From JBJXFK01 sp046155505 (lineage in GTDB: Bacteria > Planctomycetota > Phycisphaerae > UBA1845 > Fen-1342): a stretch of 19,279 bases of DNA. The translations under genes were made by a program, and so were the position numbers. The stretch lies in contig JBJXFK010000268.1 in the NCBI GenBank assembly GCA_046155505.1, positions 1-19,279 of the forward strand. The letters run 5' to 3'. Below are positions 7,855 through 15,127 of the stretch, one piece after another. The notes under the pieces were generated by a model. It searched no databases, had not been told where the DNA came from, and saw only the letters and a list, made by a program, of their open reading frames with translations. The stretch's first letter is position 1. Each line of letters opens with the position of its first letter.

Positions 7855-8265
7855 ATGCTCATTCGCAGCGACGATGCCGACTTCGCCCCGGCTCTCGACA
7901 TGACGCCGATGATCGACATGGTCTTCAACCTGCTGATTTTCTTCCTTGTCGCCACGACGTTTCAACAAACCGAGCGGCAGATGAACATCGCGCTGCCATT
8001 CTCAAAAGCCGCTGGCCCGATCTCGGCCAACCTGCGCGAGCTGGTCATCAACGTCGACGCGCGCGGCGAGATCGTTCTTGGCGGCAAGCCGATCAGCGCT
8101 GTCGATCTCGAACAGACCGTGAAATCCGCCGTCGCCGACAACCCGCAACGCAAAGTGACGGTGCGCGGCGACCGAAATGCCGAATATGGCTCGATCGTCC
8201 GCGTGCTGGATATATGCAAACGCAGCGGCGTGCAGCAGCCGTATCTCGATACGGTGGTGGAGTAG
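7855..8265 (+). CDS. exbD: ExbD/TolR biopolymer transport protein
   Basis: The ATG at 7855 follows AGGGAG (7842-7847) with 7 nt spacing and gives a 136-residue protein, typical of ExbD/TolR; an upstream in-frame TTG at 7834 is less likely. The segment DMTPMIDMVFNLLIFFLV (15-32) is the single TM helix with the conserved Asp (D21), equivalent to the proton-carrying Asp of E. coli ExbD/TolR. The remainder (about 40-136) has the periplasmic ExbD/TolR pattern, with a LVINVDARGEIVLGGKPIS strand-turn-strand and a RNAEYGSIVRVLDICKRSGV helix. It acts with the upstream ExbB as the inner-membrane motor. The next gene downstream encodes the likely transducer. Confidence 0.94.
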   Translation: MLIRSDDADFAPALDMTPMIDMVFNLLIFFLVATTFQQTERQMNIALPFSKAAGPISANLRELVINVDARGEIVLGGKPISAVDLEQTVKSAVADNPQRKVTVRGDRNAEYGSIVRVLDICKRSGVQQPYLDTVVE

Positions 8266-8416
8266 CGGCGCGGTGCCGCGCAAACCGAGCCGCGATCCGA
8301 ACGCGAAGCGCAAGCGAGTGAACGGCTTGCTCACTGCAAACACCTTCGAACACCCGAGCCGTTGCCGCGCTCGCGCGTCGGGCTCGGATTGGACTTGCAC
8401 GATGTGAGGAGTGTCC
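8266..8416. repeat. Spacer with dispersed 25-bp element and small GC hairpin
   Basis: A GC hairpin (GCGCG at 8268-8272 with CGCGC at 8277-8281) lies directly after the exbD stop codon. One copy of the dispersed element occupies 8294-8321. The spacer ends with GAGGAG (8406-8411), the ribosome binding site of the next gene. Confidence 0.65.
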
Positions 8417-11400
8417 GTGCGACACGTCTGGATCACGCTCGCCGTCGTCGTTTCGCTCGCGGCCATGCTCGCGATCGGCGTGCTCGTCGCGCAGTTCGCC
8501 CCGATCGGCACTGCGTACTACACCGACGGCAACGCGATCCGCGTGCCCGCCTCCGCGGAAACGCCGCGACAAGTCATGTGGCTCCCGCCCGAGCGCGTGC
8601 CATCGCTCACGGATGACGCCGCCGTCGCCCAAGAATACGAACCACGCCTGAGTTGGGACGGCAACACGCTGTTCTTCGTCCGCGGCAAAGCCGGCGGCAG
8701 CGCCGACATCTGGCAAGCTCGCCGCACGCCCGCCGGCTGGACCGATGCCAAGCCGCTTGATGCGATCAACACGGCGGATGCCGACGAACTCGGCCCTGAG
8801 CTATCGCCCGACGGCGGCACGCTCTACTTCTATTCCAACCGCGCCGGCGGCCTCGGCGGTTATGACCTGTGGCGCAGCACGCTCGTCGGCGAAACTTGGC
8901 AACCGCCCACCAACCTCGGCGACACCGTCAACTCCACATTCAACGACTATGGCCCCGCGATCGCGCCCGACGGCGCGACGCTTTATTTCTCATCGAATCG
9001 CCCGCGACCAACCGACGCGCGCCAACCCAACCCGCAGGCCTGGCCGGCCACCGTCCGCGAAGAGCACTTCCATCGCACCTACGACCTCTACCAAGCAACG
9101 CTCAGCGAGCGCGGCATCGGCATCGCCGTCGCGATCAATGCACTGAACACGCCCGCCAGCGAGGGCGCGCCGTGCGTTTCAATCGCCGGTGATTTTCTCT
9201 ATTTCGCCAGCGACCGCGTCGGCGGGCGCGGCGCGTTCGACCTCTATCGCGCCCGGCTGCTTCGCGGTGCGCCCGGCGATGTCGAAAACCTCGGTCCGAC
9301 GGTGAACACTCCGGCCAACGAACTCGACCCCGGCCTCGGCCCGCTCGGCTTTGCGATTTACTTCAGCTCCGATCGCAGCACGATTGCCGCGTCGCAACCC
9401 GCCGGCGAAACGCCGCGCTATTCGCTCTTCTACACCGCGTCGCGCGAGGTGTTTCTCGAACGCGAAGCGCGCCGCCCGTTCGATTGGGCCGCGCTGCTCG
9501 CTGCGATTCTGCCGAACCTGCTTTGGCTGCTGCTCGCGCTCCTCCTACTCGCGCTGCTGCTGCTCGTCGGGCGCGATCTGCAACGTCGCACGCTCGGCCT
9601 GATGACCCGCTGCGTGCTTGCCTCGGTCGCGGCCCACTTGCTACTGATGATCCTGCTCAATTTCTGGAAGGTCACCGCCGCCGTGGTTGACATGGTGCAG
9701 CGCAGCGGCGAGCCGATCGAAGTCGCGCTGGTCAACGACACCGCCGGCGGCGAGTTGTTTTCGCAAATCAACGCGGAGGCGGTGGACGTGTCGCCCGCGC
9801 GAAGCGAATCGGTTGAGCCGATCACCGCCGAGCTTGAACCGCTACTCGATTCACAAACCCGCGCCGCGACGCTCGAAGTGCCGACCATGCAGCCGCAGGA
9901 ATCGCGCGAGACGATCGACATCGCTGCTCGGGACGCGACGCCGCCGTCCACGTCGGTCAATACGCCGATCGAGATCGCCGCGACGCTCGCTGCCCCGAGC
10001 TTTGAAACGCCTGCCATGCCGCAGCCGCAGCGCGCCGCGGCGACCGAAGCGCAGCTCACGCAAGCGACAACTCCGACCGAGGCAACCCCGACCGTTGCCG
10101 TCGAACCCGTTACGGTCCGCGAAACCACGACGCGCAGTGAAGTGCCGGCACTTGCGCGGAGCGAATCGCTCGACACGACCGCTACGGTCGAGCCGCTGTC
10201 GGTGCGCGAAGCGCACGTCGCGATGCGCCACGATGCGACGATGCCGACGCTCGATGCCGCGGCGGGTTCGATGCCCGATGTTTCGATCAAGCTGCCCGAA
10301 GCGATCACACCGAAAGCCGATGCAACTGAAACGCGGCCGCTTGCAAGTGTCGCCACGACCGCCGTGCCCGCGGCATCGAGCACGACGCCAATCGCGACCT
10401 CTCAGCCGACCGCGCGGATGACGCCGACGAGCATGCCGATCGCCAGCGCGAATCGCAGCGAATCCGATGATGCACGCCACGAGCCGTTGGAACCGCGCGA
10501 CGCGGTCGTCGCGTCGAACGCAGGCCGCGCGTCATCGCCCATCGCGGCGAATAACGTCCTGGTCGATACGCCGCAGGTGGCGGTGCGCTTGCCGAGCGAA
10601 ACCCGCGCGACGCCGAGTGCCGCATCAGCCGAAACGGAGCAGTCGCCGCGCACCGCCGCTCGCACGGAGGTGCCGCAAGCCGCTATTCAAACCGCGACGA
10701 ACTCGTCGGCAAAGCCGACGACTGCCCGCACGGTCGACGTCGCGCGCAGCACGCCGCGCGCGAGCAATGACATCGCGCTTGCCGCCGACTTGACGACGCC
10801 GCGCGACTTCCGAACTGAAGAAAGATCAGTCGGAGACCGGTCCCCCAACGCACGGTCACCGTCATCCGGAACTGCGGAGTCGGCAAGATCCGACACCGCG
10901 TTCGCATCGCTGCTCGCCACGCCCTCACTCAGCGACAGCGGCATCACCACGCGTATGCCGTCGGAAACAACCGTCCCCGCCGACACCTACGCCCACCGCG
11001 CTCCCGAAAAACGCACCGCTCAACTTCAACGCGGCGGCGGCAACCCCGAGACCGAGGCCGCCGTCAATCGCGCCCTCGCCTGGCTCGCCAAGCACCAATC
11101 CGCTGACGGCCGCTGGGACGCCGACGGCTATGACGCCGGTTGCGACGCGTGCGCCGGCCAGAGCCGCTTCCCGGTCGATCACGCCCTCACCGGCCTCTCG
11201 TTACTTTGCTTCCTTGGCGCGGGACACACGCACACCGCTGACGGTCCCTATCGCGACAACGTGCAGCGCGGTATTCGCTTCCTCGTCTCACAACAATCGA
11301 GCGACGGCGACCTGCGCCGCGGCGAGACCATCTACAGCCACGGCATCGCCGCCATCGCACTTTCCGAAGCCTACGGCATGACCGCCGACCCGACGCTCGC

Positions 11401-12718
11401 CGACCCGGTGCGCCGCGCCATCGCGTTCATTGTCGCCGCGCAAGACCCACGCACCGGCGGCTGGCGATATGAGCCGGGCGAGGACGGCGACACATCGGTC
11501 ATGGGCTGGCAAGTCATGGCCCTCAAGAGCGCCGAACTCGCGGGCGTCCCGATTCCGTCGGAGACGTATCAGCGCGTCGGCGCGTGGCTGAAACGCGTCG
11601 AGTCGCCTGAGCTCTACGGCGCATATTGCTATCGCCCCGGCGAGCCACCCACGCAAGCGATGACCGGCGAAGCGCTGTTCGTTCGCGAGATGCTGCGCAT
11701 CGGCGGCGATCCGCGGCAGGCCGCCGCCTCAGTCGAGTTCATTGGTTCGTTCCCGCCGCGGTGGGGCCCCGACGCCAGCACCTACGGCTGGTACTACTGC
11801 ACGCTCGCGCTCTATCACCAGCAGGGCGAGCCGTGGCAGCGCTGGAACCGCGTGCTGCAACAGACGCTGCTCTCGCGCCAGGTCCGCGACGGAAACGCCG
11901 CCGGCAGTTGGCCGGTCGAGGGCCTCTGGGCTGATGTGGGCGGGCGCGTCTATCAAACCGCGATCTGCACACTCATGCTCGAAACGTATTACCGCTATCT
12001 CCCGCTCTTCGGCGGCGGAAACGAAAACCGCGCCGGCATGGTCGGCGAAATCGGCGCAGTCGTCGGGCGCGTCACGGCTCGCGACGGCTCGCCCATCGTC
12101 GGCGCGACCGTGCGGCTCGACATGGCCGGGGCAAACGAGGTGATCGCCACCACCGACGCCGACGGCACCTATCGCCTCGCCGCCGGGCAGGTGCCCGACT
12201 TCTTCGTCATCTCTGCGTCGGCCGCCGACCATGTGCCGCAAAGCCGCAATGTCTCGCGCCGCGCGATCGCGGGTCGCGATCTGCCGCTCGACTTCACGCT
12301 CGAAGCGGCGGGCGAATCGCTACTCGCGCTGGAGGTCGAGCCGGACGTACACCACCTCGGCAACGACCGCTGGGAAGGCCGCATCAACAGCCAGTTCCAG
12401 AAGCCATCAATCGGCGGTGTGCTGACAATTGAATTCGAAGTCAACGACGAGCAGTTCGCCGACGCCGCGCGCCGCCTCGAATTGCTGGTCCTCGCCCGCG
12501 GCGTGCAATGCCCGCACGTCGTCACAATCAATGGCCGCACGCTGGACACGCACCTCGATCGCTCGCCAGAGGACGGCAGTTTTGGCGAGATCGCTTTGCC
12601 GCTGCCGAAGCGTGTCCTGCGTCGCGGCCCGAATACGCTGGAAGTGCGGGGCGTGTCGTGCCGCGGCGATCTGGACGATTTTGAGTTGGTGAATTTCCGA
12701 ATTCGAATGGCTCGCTAA
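8417..12718 (+). CDS. TonB-like transducer fused to PD40 propeller, alpha/alpha toroid and regulatory-like domain
   Basis: 1433 residues from GTG 8417, preferred over GTG 8411 because GAGGAG (8406-8411) then sits 5 nt upstream. Order: TM near 5-27; about five PD40/TolB-type blades (75-325; for example LSPDGGTLYFYSNRAGG); TM 358-385; TM 398-417; Thr/Ala/Pro/Glu-rich disordered linker (about 428-872); squalene-cyclase/prenyltransferase-like toroid (875-1198; QSADGRW at 894-900 is a QxxxGxW motif); carboxypeptidase-regulatory-like domain (about 1212-1290); C-terminal beta-rich domain (1295-1433). The third TM reads SVAAH (S403, H407), matching the essential SxxxH of TonB, and is followed by GEPIEVALV, like TonB's QPISVTMV. 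Predicted topology puts propeller and toroid in the periplasm. With ExbB/ExbD directly upstream, it is probably the energised transducer. The DxDD catalytic motif of squalene-hopene cyclase is absent (EDGDT, 1022-1026), so cyclase activity is doubtful. The sequence does not show what it pulls on. Confidence 0.85.
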   Translation: MRHVWITLAVVVSLAAMLAIGVLVAQFAPIGTAYYTDGNAIRVPASAETPRQVMWLPPERVPSLTDDAAVAQEYEPRLSWDGNTLFFVRGKAGGSADIWQARRTPAGWTDAKPLDAINTADADELGPELSPDGGTLYFYSNRAGGLGGYDLWRSTLVGETWQPPTNLGDTVNSTFNDYGPAIAPDGATLYFSSNRPRPTDARQPNPQAWPATVREEHFHRTYDLYQATLSERGIGIAVAINALNTPASEGAPCVSIAGDFLYFASDRVGGRGAFDLYRARLLRGAPGDVENLGPTVNTPANELDPGLGPLGFAIYFSSDRSTIAASQPAGETPRYSLFYTASREVFLEREARRPFDWAALLAAILPNLLWLLLALLLLALLLLVGRDLQRRTLGLMTRCVLASVAAHLLLMILLNFWKVTAAVVDMVQRSGEPIEVALVNDTAGGELFSQINAEAVDVSPARSESVEPITAELEPLLDSQTRAATLEVPTMQPQESRETIDIAARDATPPSTSVNTPIEIAATLAAPSFETPAMPQPQRAAATEAQLTQATTPTEATPTVAVEPVTVRETTTRSEVPALARSESLDTTATVEPLSVREAHVAMRHDATMPTLDAAAGSMPDVSIKLPEAITPKADATETRPLASVATTAVPAASSTTPIATSQPTARMTPTSMPIASANRSESDDARHEPLEPRDAVVASNAGRASSPIAANNVLVDTPQVAVRLPSETRATPSAASAETEQSPRTAARTEVPQAAIQTATNSSAKPTTARTVDVARSTPRASNDIALAADLTTPRDFRTEERSVGDRSPNARSPSSGTAESARSDTAFASLLATPSLSDSGITTRMPSETTVPADTYAHRAPEKRTAQLQRGGGNPETEAAVNRALAWLAKHQSADGRWDADGYDAGCDACAGQSRFPVDHALTGLSLLCFLGAGHTHTADGPYRDNVQRGIRFLVSQQSSDGDLRRGETIYSHGIAAIALSEAYGMTADPTLADPVRRAIAFIVAAQDPRTGGWRYEPGEDGDTSVMGWQVMALKSAELAGVPIPSETYQRVGAWLKRVESPELYGAYCYRPGEPPTQAMTGEALFVREMLRIGGDPRQAAASVEFIGSFPPRWGPDASTYGWYYCTLALYHQQGEPWQRWNRVLQQTLLSRQVRDGNAAGSWPVEGLWADVGGRVYQTAICTLMLETYYRYLPLFGGGNENRAGMVGEIGAVVGRVTARDGSPIVGATVRLDMAGANEVIATTDADGTYRLAAGQVPDFFVISASAADHVPQSRNVSRRAIAGRDLPLDFTLEAAGESLLALEVEPDVHHLGNDRWEGRINSQFQKPSIGGVLTIEFEVNDEQFADAARRLELLVLARGVQCPHVVTINGRTLDTHLDRSPEDGSFGEIALPLPKRVLRRGPNTLEVRGVSCRGDLDDFELVNFRIRMAR

Positions 12719-12794
12719 TCGACGCACTCGGCCCCGACCCGAAACCGCTGAACTCGCCGCCGAAATCCGCAGGTACTTCGTTGCGTGCCCGCGT

Positions 12795-12800
12795 TACAAT
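12795..12800 (+). promoter_or_regulatory. Possible -10 element of the toxin-antitoxin operon
   Basis: TACAAT lies 20 nt before the antitoxin ATG. No convincing -35 is seen 16-18 nt upstream. An identical hexamer occurs at 13371-13376 before the small lipoprotein gene, which is the only support for a shared promoter type. Confidence 0.25.
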
Positions 12801-12819
12801 CAAGTGCGAGGAGGCCGCA

Positions 12820-13017
12820 ATGAGCGCCGCCCCAGATGCCAAGTCTCAGGTACGCGATGTGCTGGATCGCCTGCCCGATGATTGCTCGATCGAAGACATC
12901 CAATATCACCTATACGTTGCGGAGAAACTGCGTCGCCGCATCGAGCAAGCCGACGCCGGTCACGCGGTACCGCACACCGAGGCCGAAAAACGGCTAGATA
13001 AATGGCTTATGAAGTAA
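12820..13017 (+). CDS. Type II antitoxin of a RelE/ParE-type pair
   Basis: The ATG at 12820 has a strong GAGGAGG (12808-12814), and an upstream in-frame extension would include the ribosome binding site, so 65 residues is preferred. The core LDRLPDDCSIEDIQYHLYVAEK continues into a helical C-terminus ending TEAEKRLDKWLMK. This pattern (LPDD, then EDIQYHLYV, then an EKRLxKW tail) matches small antitoxins that precede RelE/ParE-type toxins. No clear ribbon-helix-helix can be seen, so how it binds DNA is not evident. The gene overlaps the toxin by 16 nt, typical of translationally coupled toxin-antitoxin operons. Family knowledge says it neutralises the toxin by wrapping around it and represses the operon together with it. 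Confidence 0.8.
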   Translation: MSAAPDAKSQVRDVLDRLPDDCSIEDIQYHLYVAEKLRRRIEQADAGHAVPHTEAEKRLDKWLMK

Positions 13018-13313
13018 CCTGGCTGCCGGGCGCGATCGATGATCTCGATGCGATCGCCGCGTACATCGCCGTCGACTCGCCGGCCCACGCGGCGGCGGTT
13101 GTCACAAGAATGCTCGCATCGGCTGCCGACCTAGCCATCTTTCCGCTGTCCTTTCATCGCGTTCCCGAGTGGAATGACGACGCAGTCCGCCAGCGCGTCG
13201 TGTACAGCTACCGCCTGATGTTTCGGGTTCGCGAAGAGGCGCAAGAAATCGAAGTGCTTGCCGTCATTCACGGAGCGCGGCTGCTGCCGGACGAGCTGCG
13301 CGATCGGCGGTGA
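13002..13313 (+). CDS. RelE/ParE-family toxin
   Basis: A 103-residue protein, the normal size for RelE/ParE toxins. The N-terminus VTWLPGAIDDLDAIAAYIA (5-23) is the usual strand plus two-helix start of ParE-like toxins. The C-terminus YSYRLMFRVREE and IEVLAVIHGARLLP (residues 69-95) is the conserved beta-hairpin with Arg residues. ParE members poison DNA gyrase and RelE members cut ribosome-bound mRNA; the sequence is closer to the ParE style but does not settle the target. Translation probably couples to the antitoxin, because the ATG lies inside the antitoxin gene and has no strong ribosome binding site of its own. The toxin stop overlaps a GTG by 4 nt, but I do not take that GTG as the next gene's start. 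Confidence 0.85.
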   Translation: MAYEVTWLPGAIDDLDAIAAYIAVDSPAHAAAVVTRMLASAADLAIFPLSFHRVPEWNDDAVRQRVVYSYRLMFRVREEAQEIEVLAVIHGARLLPDELRDRR

Positions 13314-13426
13314 AACTTGTGCAGTCGAAGCCTTCAGGCGTAGTCCTTCCAACGGCGGACGACGCAGCCGTACAATGCAACAACGCTGGCCACCACAGTG
13401 CCGAACGTAATGCGGAGCGCCCGCTC

Positions 13427-13780
13427 GTGACACCCAGTTTGACGCGAACTCTCCGTGCCGGACTCGGCTGGATGCTCACGCTCTCTTGCGCGGGCGGATG
13501 CGTCCACACCGATTCCGCCGTTCGCTCCTGGCATGTTCGGGCGGACGGAAAGGCAACCGATCGCGAAGTCTCCGTCGGTCAGAACAAAGCCGACGCTCGG
13601 ACAGCCATCGGCGACTTGATCGACGAGCGAAACGACGAACTGTGGGTCATTCGCGATCAGTTTCGGCTGATGACGCCGGGCCTCTACCCCTACTTCGACA
13701 GCCGCAACGTATACGTGTATCTGCTGAACAATCGCGTCGCCGCGATCGTCGTTCGCGGCGAGTACAATGTCTATCCCTGA
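13427..13780 (+). CDS. Small putative lipoprotein of unknown function
   Basis: I chose GTG at 13427 (117 residues), with GGAG at 13414-13417, because it begins a lipoprotein-like leader: TPSLTRTLRAGLGWMLTLSCAGGC, broken here only for description, has basic residues, a hydrophobic core and Cys21/Cys25. AGGC is an acceptable lipobox, though a Leu at -3 is missing. An upstream GTG at 13310 gives 156 residues but adds an unconvincing N-terminus and overlaps a TACAAT hexamer. The mature part (about 26-117) shows alternating strands and a helix, for example DELWVIRDQFRLMTPGLYPYF and VYVYLLNNRVAAIVVRGEY. No family was recognised. The stop codon falls inside the first unit of a CCCTGAA repeat array, so the 3' end may have been reshaped by that repeat. 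Orientation is the same as the neighbours, but no functional link is evident. Confidence 0.6.
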   Translation: MTPSLTRTLRAGLGWMLTLSCAGGCVHTDSAVRSWHVRADGKATDREVSVGQNKADARTAIGDLIDERNDELWVIRDQFRLMTPGLYPYFDSRNVYVYLLNNRVAAIVVRGEYNVYP

Positions 13781-13803
13781 ACCCTGAACCCCGAACCCTG
13801 ACC
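13775..13803. repeat. Heptamer array CCCTGAA
   Basis: Four tandem, slightly degenerate units of CCCTGAA/CCCCGAA/CCCTGAC. The stop codon TGA (13778-13780) of the preceding gene lies in the first unit. This is a third heptamer family in the window, different in sequence from CTAGGCA and GAACTTT. Confidence 0.8.
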
Positions 13804-13895
13804 CATTTTCCGCCCGATAATCCGCGCAACTTTGTTTGACCCCCACGCAATGTCCCGCCATCCTGCTCGTTCTACTTCCAAGGTAAGAGGGTGCC

Positions 13896-14501
13896 GTGGA
13901 TTCGGTCGGTTTGGACGCTTTGCTGCTGAAAGCCCGGCGTCGCGATCCGGCTGCGCTGGCGGCGATCGTTGAGGCGTACTCACGTCGCGTGTTCGGCCTG
14001 CTCTTTCGGTTGACCGGTTCGCGCGACACCGCCGAGGATTTGACGCAGGAGACGTTCCTGCGGCTGGTCCGCACGATCGAGGAGTATCAGCACGACGGGC
14101 GTTTCGAGGCGTGGCTGTTTCGCATCGCCTCAAACCTCGTGCGGGATCAGGCTCGCCAGCGAAAGCGACGCGGGCCGACGATGGCGCTCGACGCGCCAGA
14201 CGAGGACGGCGAGTCGGCGGCGGCGAATGTGGCCGACGCCGGTTTGAATGAGCCGGCGGCGGCGACGGTCGATCGCGAGGACGAACGGCGGCTGCTGGCC
14301 TGCATCGAGGAGTTGCCCGAAAGCGATCGCGAGATTCTGCTGCTGCGACACTATTCGCAGCTCAGCTTTCGCGAGATCGCCGAGATGTTGAACATTCCGC
14401 TCGGCACGGCACTCGCGAGAGCGCATCGAGCGGTGCAGAAGTTGCGTGAGGGAATGGGCGAGGCAGGGGTCAAGGGGTCAAGGGGCCAAGGGGCCGCGTG
14501 A
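13896..14501 (+). CDS. ECF-family RNA polymerase sigma factor
   Basis: A 201-residue protein starting at GTG with AGAGGG just upstream. Sigma region 2 spans about 20-90: YSRRVFGLLFRLTGSRDTA, then EDLTQETFLRLVR and FEAWLFRIASNLVRDQAR, the latter being the -10-recognition and core-binding helices. Region 4 spans about 128-185: ELPESDREILLLRHYSQLS, then FREIAEMLNIPLGTALARAHRA, the helix-turn-helix for the -35. A disordered linker of about 35 residues separates them. ECF factors direct polymerase to stress or envelope promoters and are usually held by a membrane anti-sigma factor; the next gene fits that position. The last residues (GVKGSRGQGAA) are encoded by an AGGGGTCA/AGGGGCCA tandem repeat, so the true tail was probably altered by repeat insertion. 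No target promoter could be identified in the window. Confidence 0.93.
   Translation: MDSVGLDALLLKARRRDPAALAAIVEAYSRRVFGLLFRLTGSRDTAEDLTQETFLRLVRTIEEYQHDGRFEAWLFRIASNLVRDQARQRKRRGPTMALDAPDEDGESAAANVADAGLNEPAAATVDREDERRLLACIEELPESDREILLLRHYSQLSFREIAEMLNIPLGTALARAHRAVQKLREGMGEAGVKGSRGQGAA
14465..14494. repeat. 8-mer tandem repeat at the 3' end of the sigma gene
   Basis: About four degenerate units of AGGGGTCA/AGGGGCCA cover the last codons of the sigma factor gene and determine its C-terminal residues. Confidence 0.75.
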
Positions 14502-14504
14502 CTC

Positions 14505-14576
14505 GTAGGGTGGGCATCGCCCACCAACTCGCACGACACGCACAACGACAAGAATGGTGGGCGATGCCCACCCTAC
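14505..14576. repeat. Perfect 22-bp inverted repeat, each arm itself a hairpin
   Basis: The arms at 14505-14526 and 14555-14576 are perfect reverse complements separated by 28 nt. Each arm contains TGGGC-ATC-GCCCA or its complement, a 5-bp stem with a 3-nt loop, so two alternative foldings are possible. It begins 4 nt after the sigma stop codon. It could attenuate the downstream gene or be a palindromic mobile repeat of REP/MITE type; no T-tract follows. Confidence 0.85.
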
Positions 14577-14583
14577 AGAACCG

Positions 14584-14602
14584 AGCACTAGGCACTAGGC
14601 AC
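14584..14602. repeat. Short CTAGGCA heptamer array before the anti-sigma candidate
   Basis: Just under three units of the heptamer ACTAGGC lie directly upstream of GAGG (14604-14607), the ribosome binding site of the next gene. It is the same family as at 544-570 and 3464-3560. Confidence 0.75.
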
Positions 14603-14614
14603 TGAGGTCAGGCA

Positions 14615-15067
14615 ATGAATCGGCGAGCAATGGACAGACTGGATCGAGAGTTGCAGGCGCAAACAGATGCATTGCTGCGCCCGCTTTCGTCGTCAGCTCT
14701 GTCGCCGCGTTTCGTTGAGCAACTCGCCGATGCCGTCGCTCGCGAGGCGCGACAAACCCGTATTCGCCGTTCGTTGCGTGGTATTTTCCGCTCGACCAGC
14801 GGCATCGCTGCGGCGCTGCTACTCGTGATTCTGTGGCGTTCGAATCCGGTGACGACGCCGGTTGTCAATTCGATCGACGAAGTGGCCAGCAGTGCATCGA
14901 CGCTCGAAGACTGGCTGACCGCCGCCGACGCGACCACCGAGCGATTTTCGCGGATCACCGATGATCATGTGTTGCTGCTTGACGACGACGGCGGATCGAG
15001 CGTGGACGAACTTTTGGAGCGGGTCGAGGAGTCGCTGGACTCTTTTGATGCACTGCTCGGGGCGTGA
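14615..15067 (+). CDS. Single-pass membrane protein, putative anti-sigma factor
   Basis: A 150-residue protein starting at ATG with GAGG 7 nt upstream; an internal ATG at 14630 is possible. Residues 1-60 are soluble, helical and rich in Arg/Gln, with a basic stretch (TRIRRSLRGIFRS) just before one TM helix (about 61-76, SGIAAALLLVILW). The exterior part is acidic, with an Asp cluster near 125-130. That layout, cytoplasmic domain, one TM and an outer segment, plus a position right after an ECF sigma gene, is what an anti-sigma factor has. I see no zinc-binding HxxxCxxC motif (ZAS type) and no recognised family, so the role rests on context. If it is one, the cytoplasmic part would hold the sigma factor and the outer part would receive the signal. 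Confidence 0.6.
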   Translation: MNRRAMDRLDRELQAQTDALLRPLSSSALSPRFVEQLADAVAREARQTRIRRSLRGIFRSTSGIAAALLLVILWRSNPVTTPVVNSIDEVASSASTLEDWLTAADATTERFSRITDDHVLLLDDDGGSSVDELLERVEESLDSFDALLGA

Positions 15068-15127
15068 TCGGCGAACTTGCCGTCGCGATTCGAGTTTGTG
15101 TAAGGCAGGCAATCGGCTGGGGTAGCT

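Noticed and set aside
9430..10383. Open frame on the - strand (317 residues)
   Set aside because: Antisense to the disordered linker; its Ser/Ala/Val composition mirrors Thr/Ala/Glu codons and shows no fold.
11041..12010. Functional squalene-hopene cyclase
   Set aside because: The toroid fold and a QW-type motif are present, but the catalytic DxDD is replaced by EDGDT, and the domain is about half the length of a cyclase.
13310..13426. N-terminal extension of the lipoprotein gene, starting with GTG overlapping the toxin stop
   Set aside because: The extension is unlike a protein N-terminus and would bury the signal sequence; the GTG at 13427 gives a leader and has a ribosome binding site.
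14505..14576. Intrinsic terminator
   Set aside because: The stem is strong but no T-tract follows on either strand, and the loop is 28 nt; a palindromic repeat is a better description.
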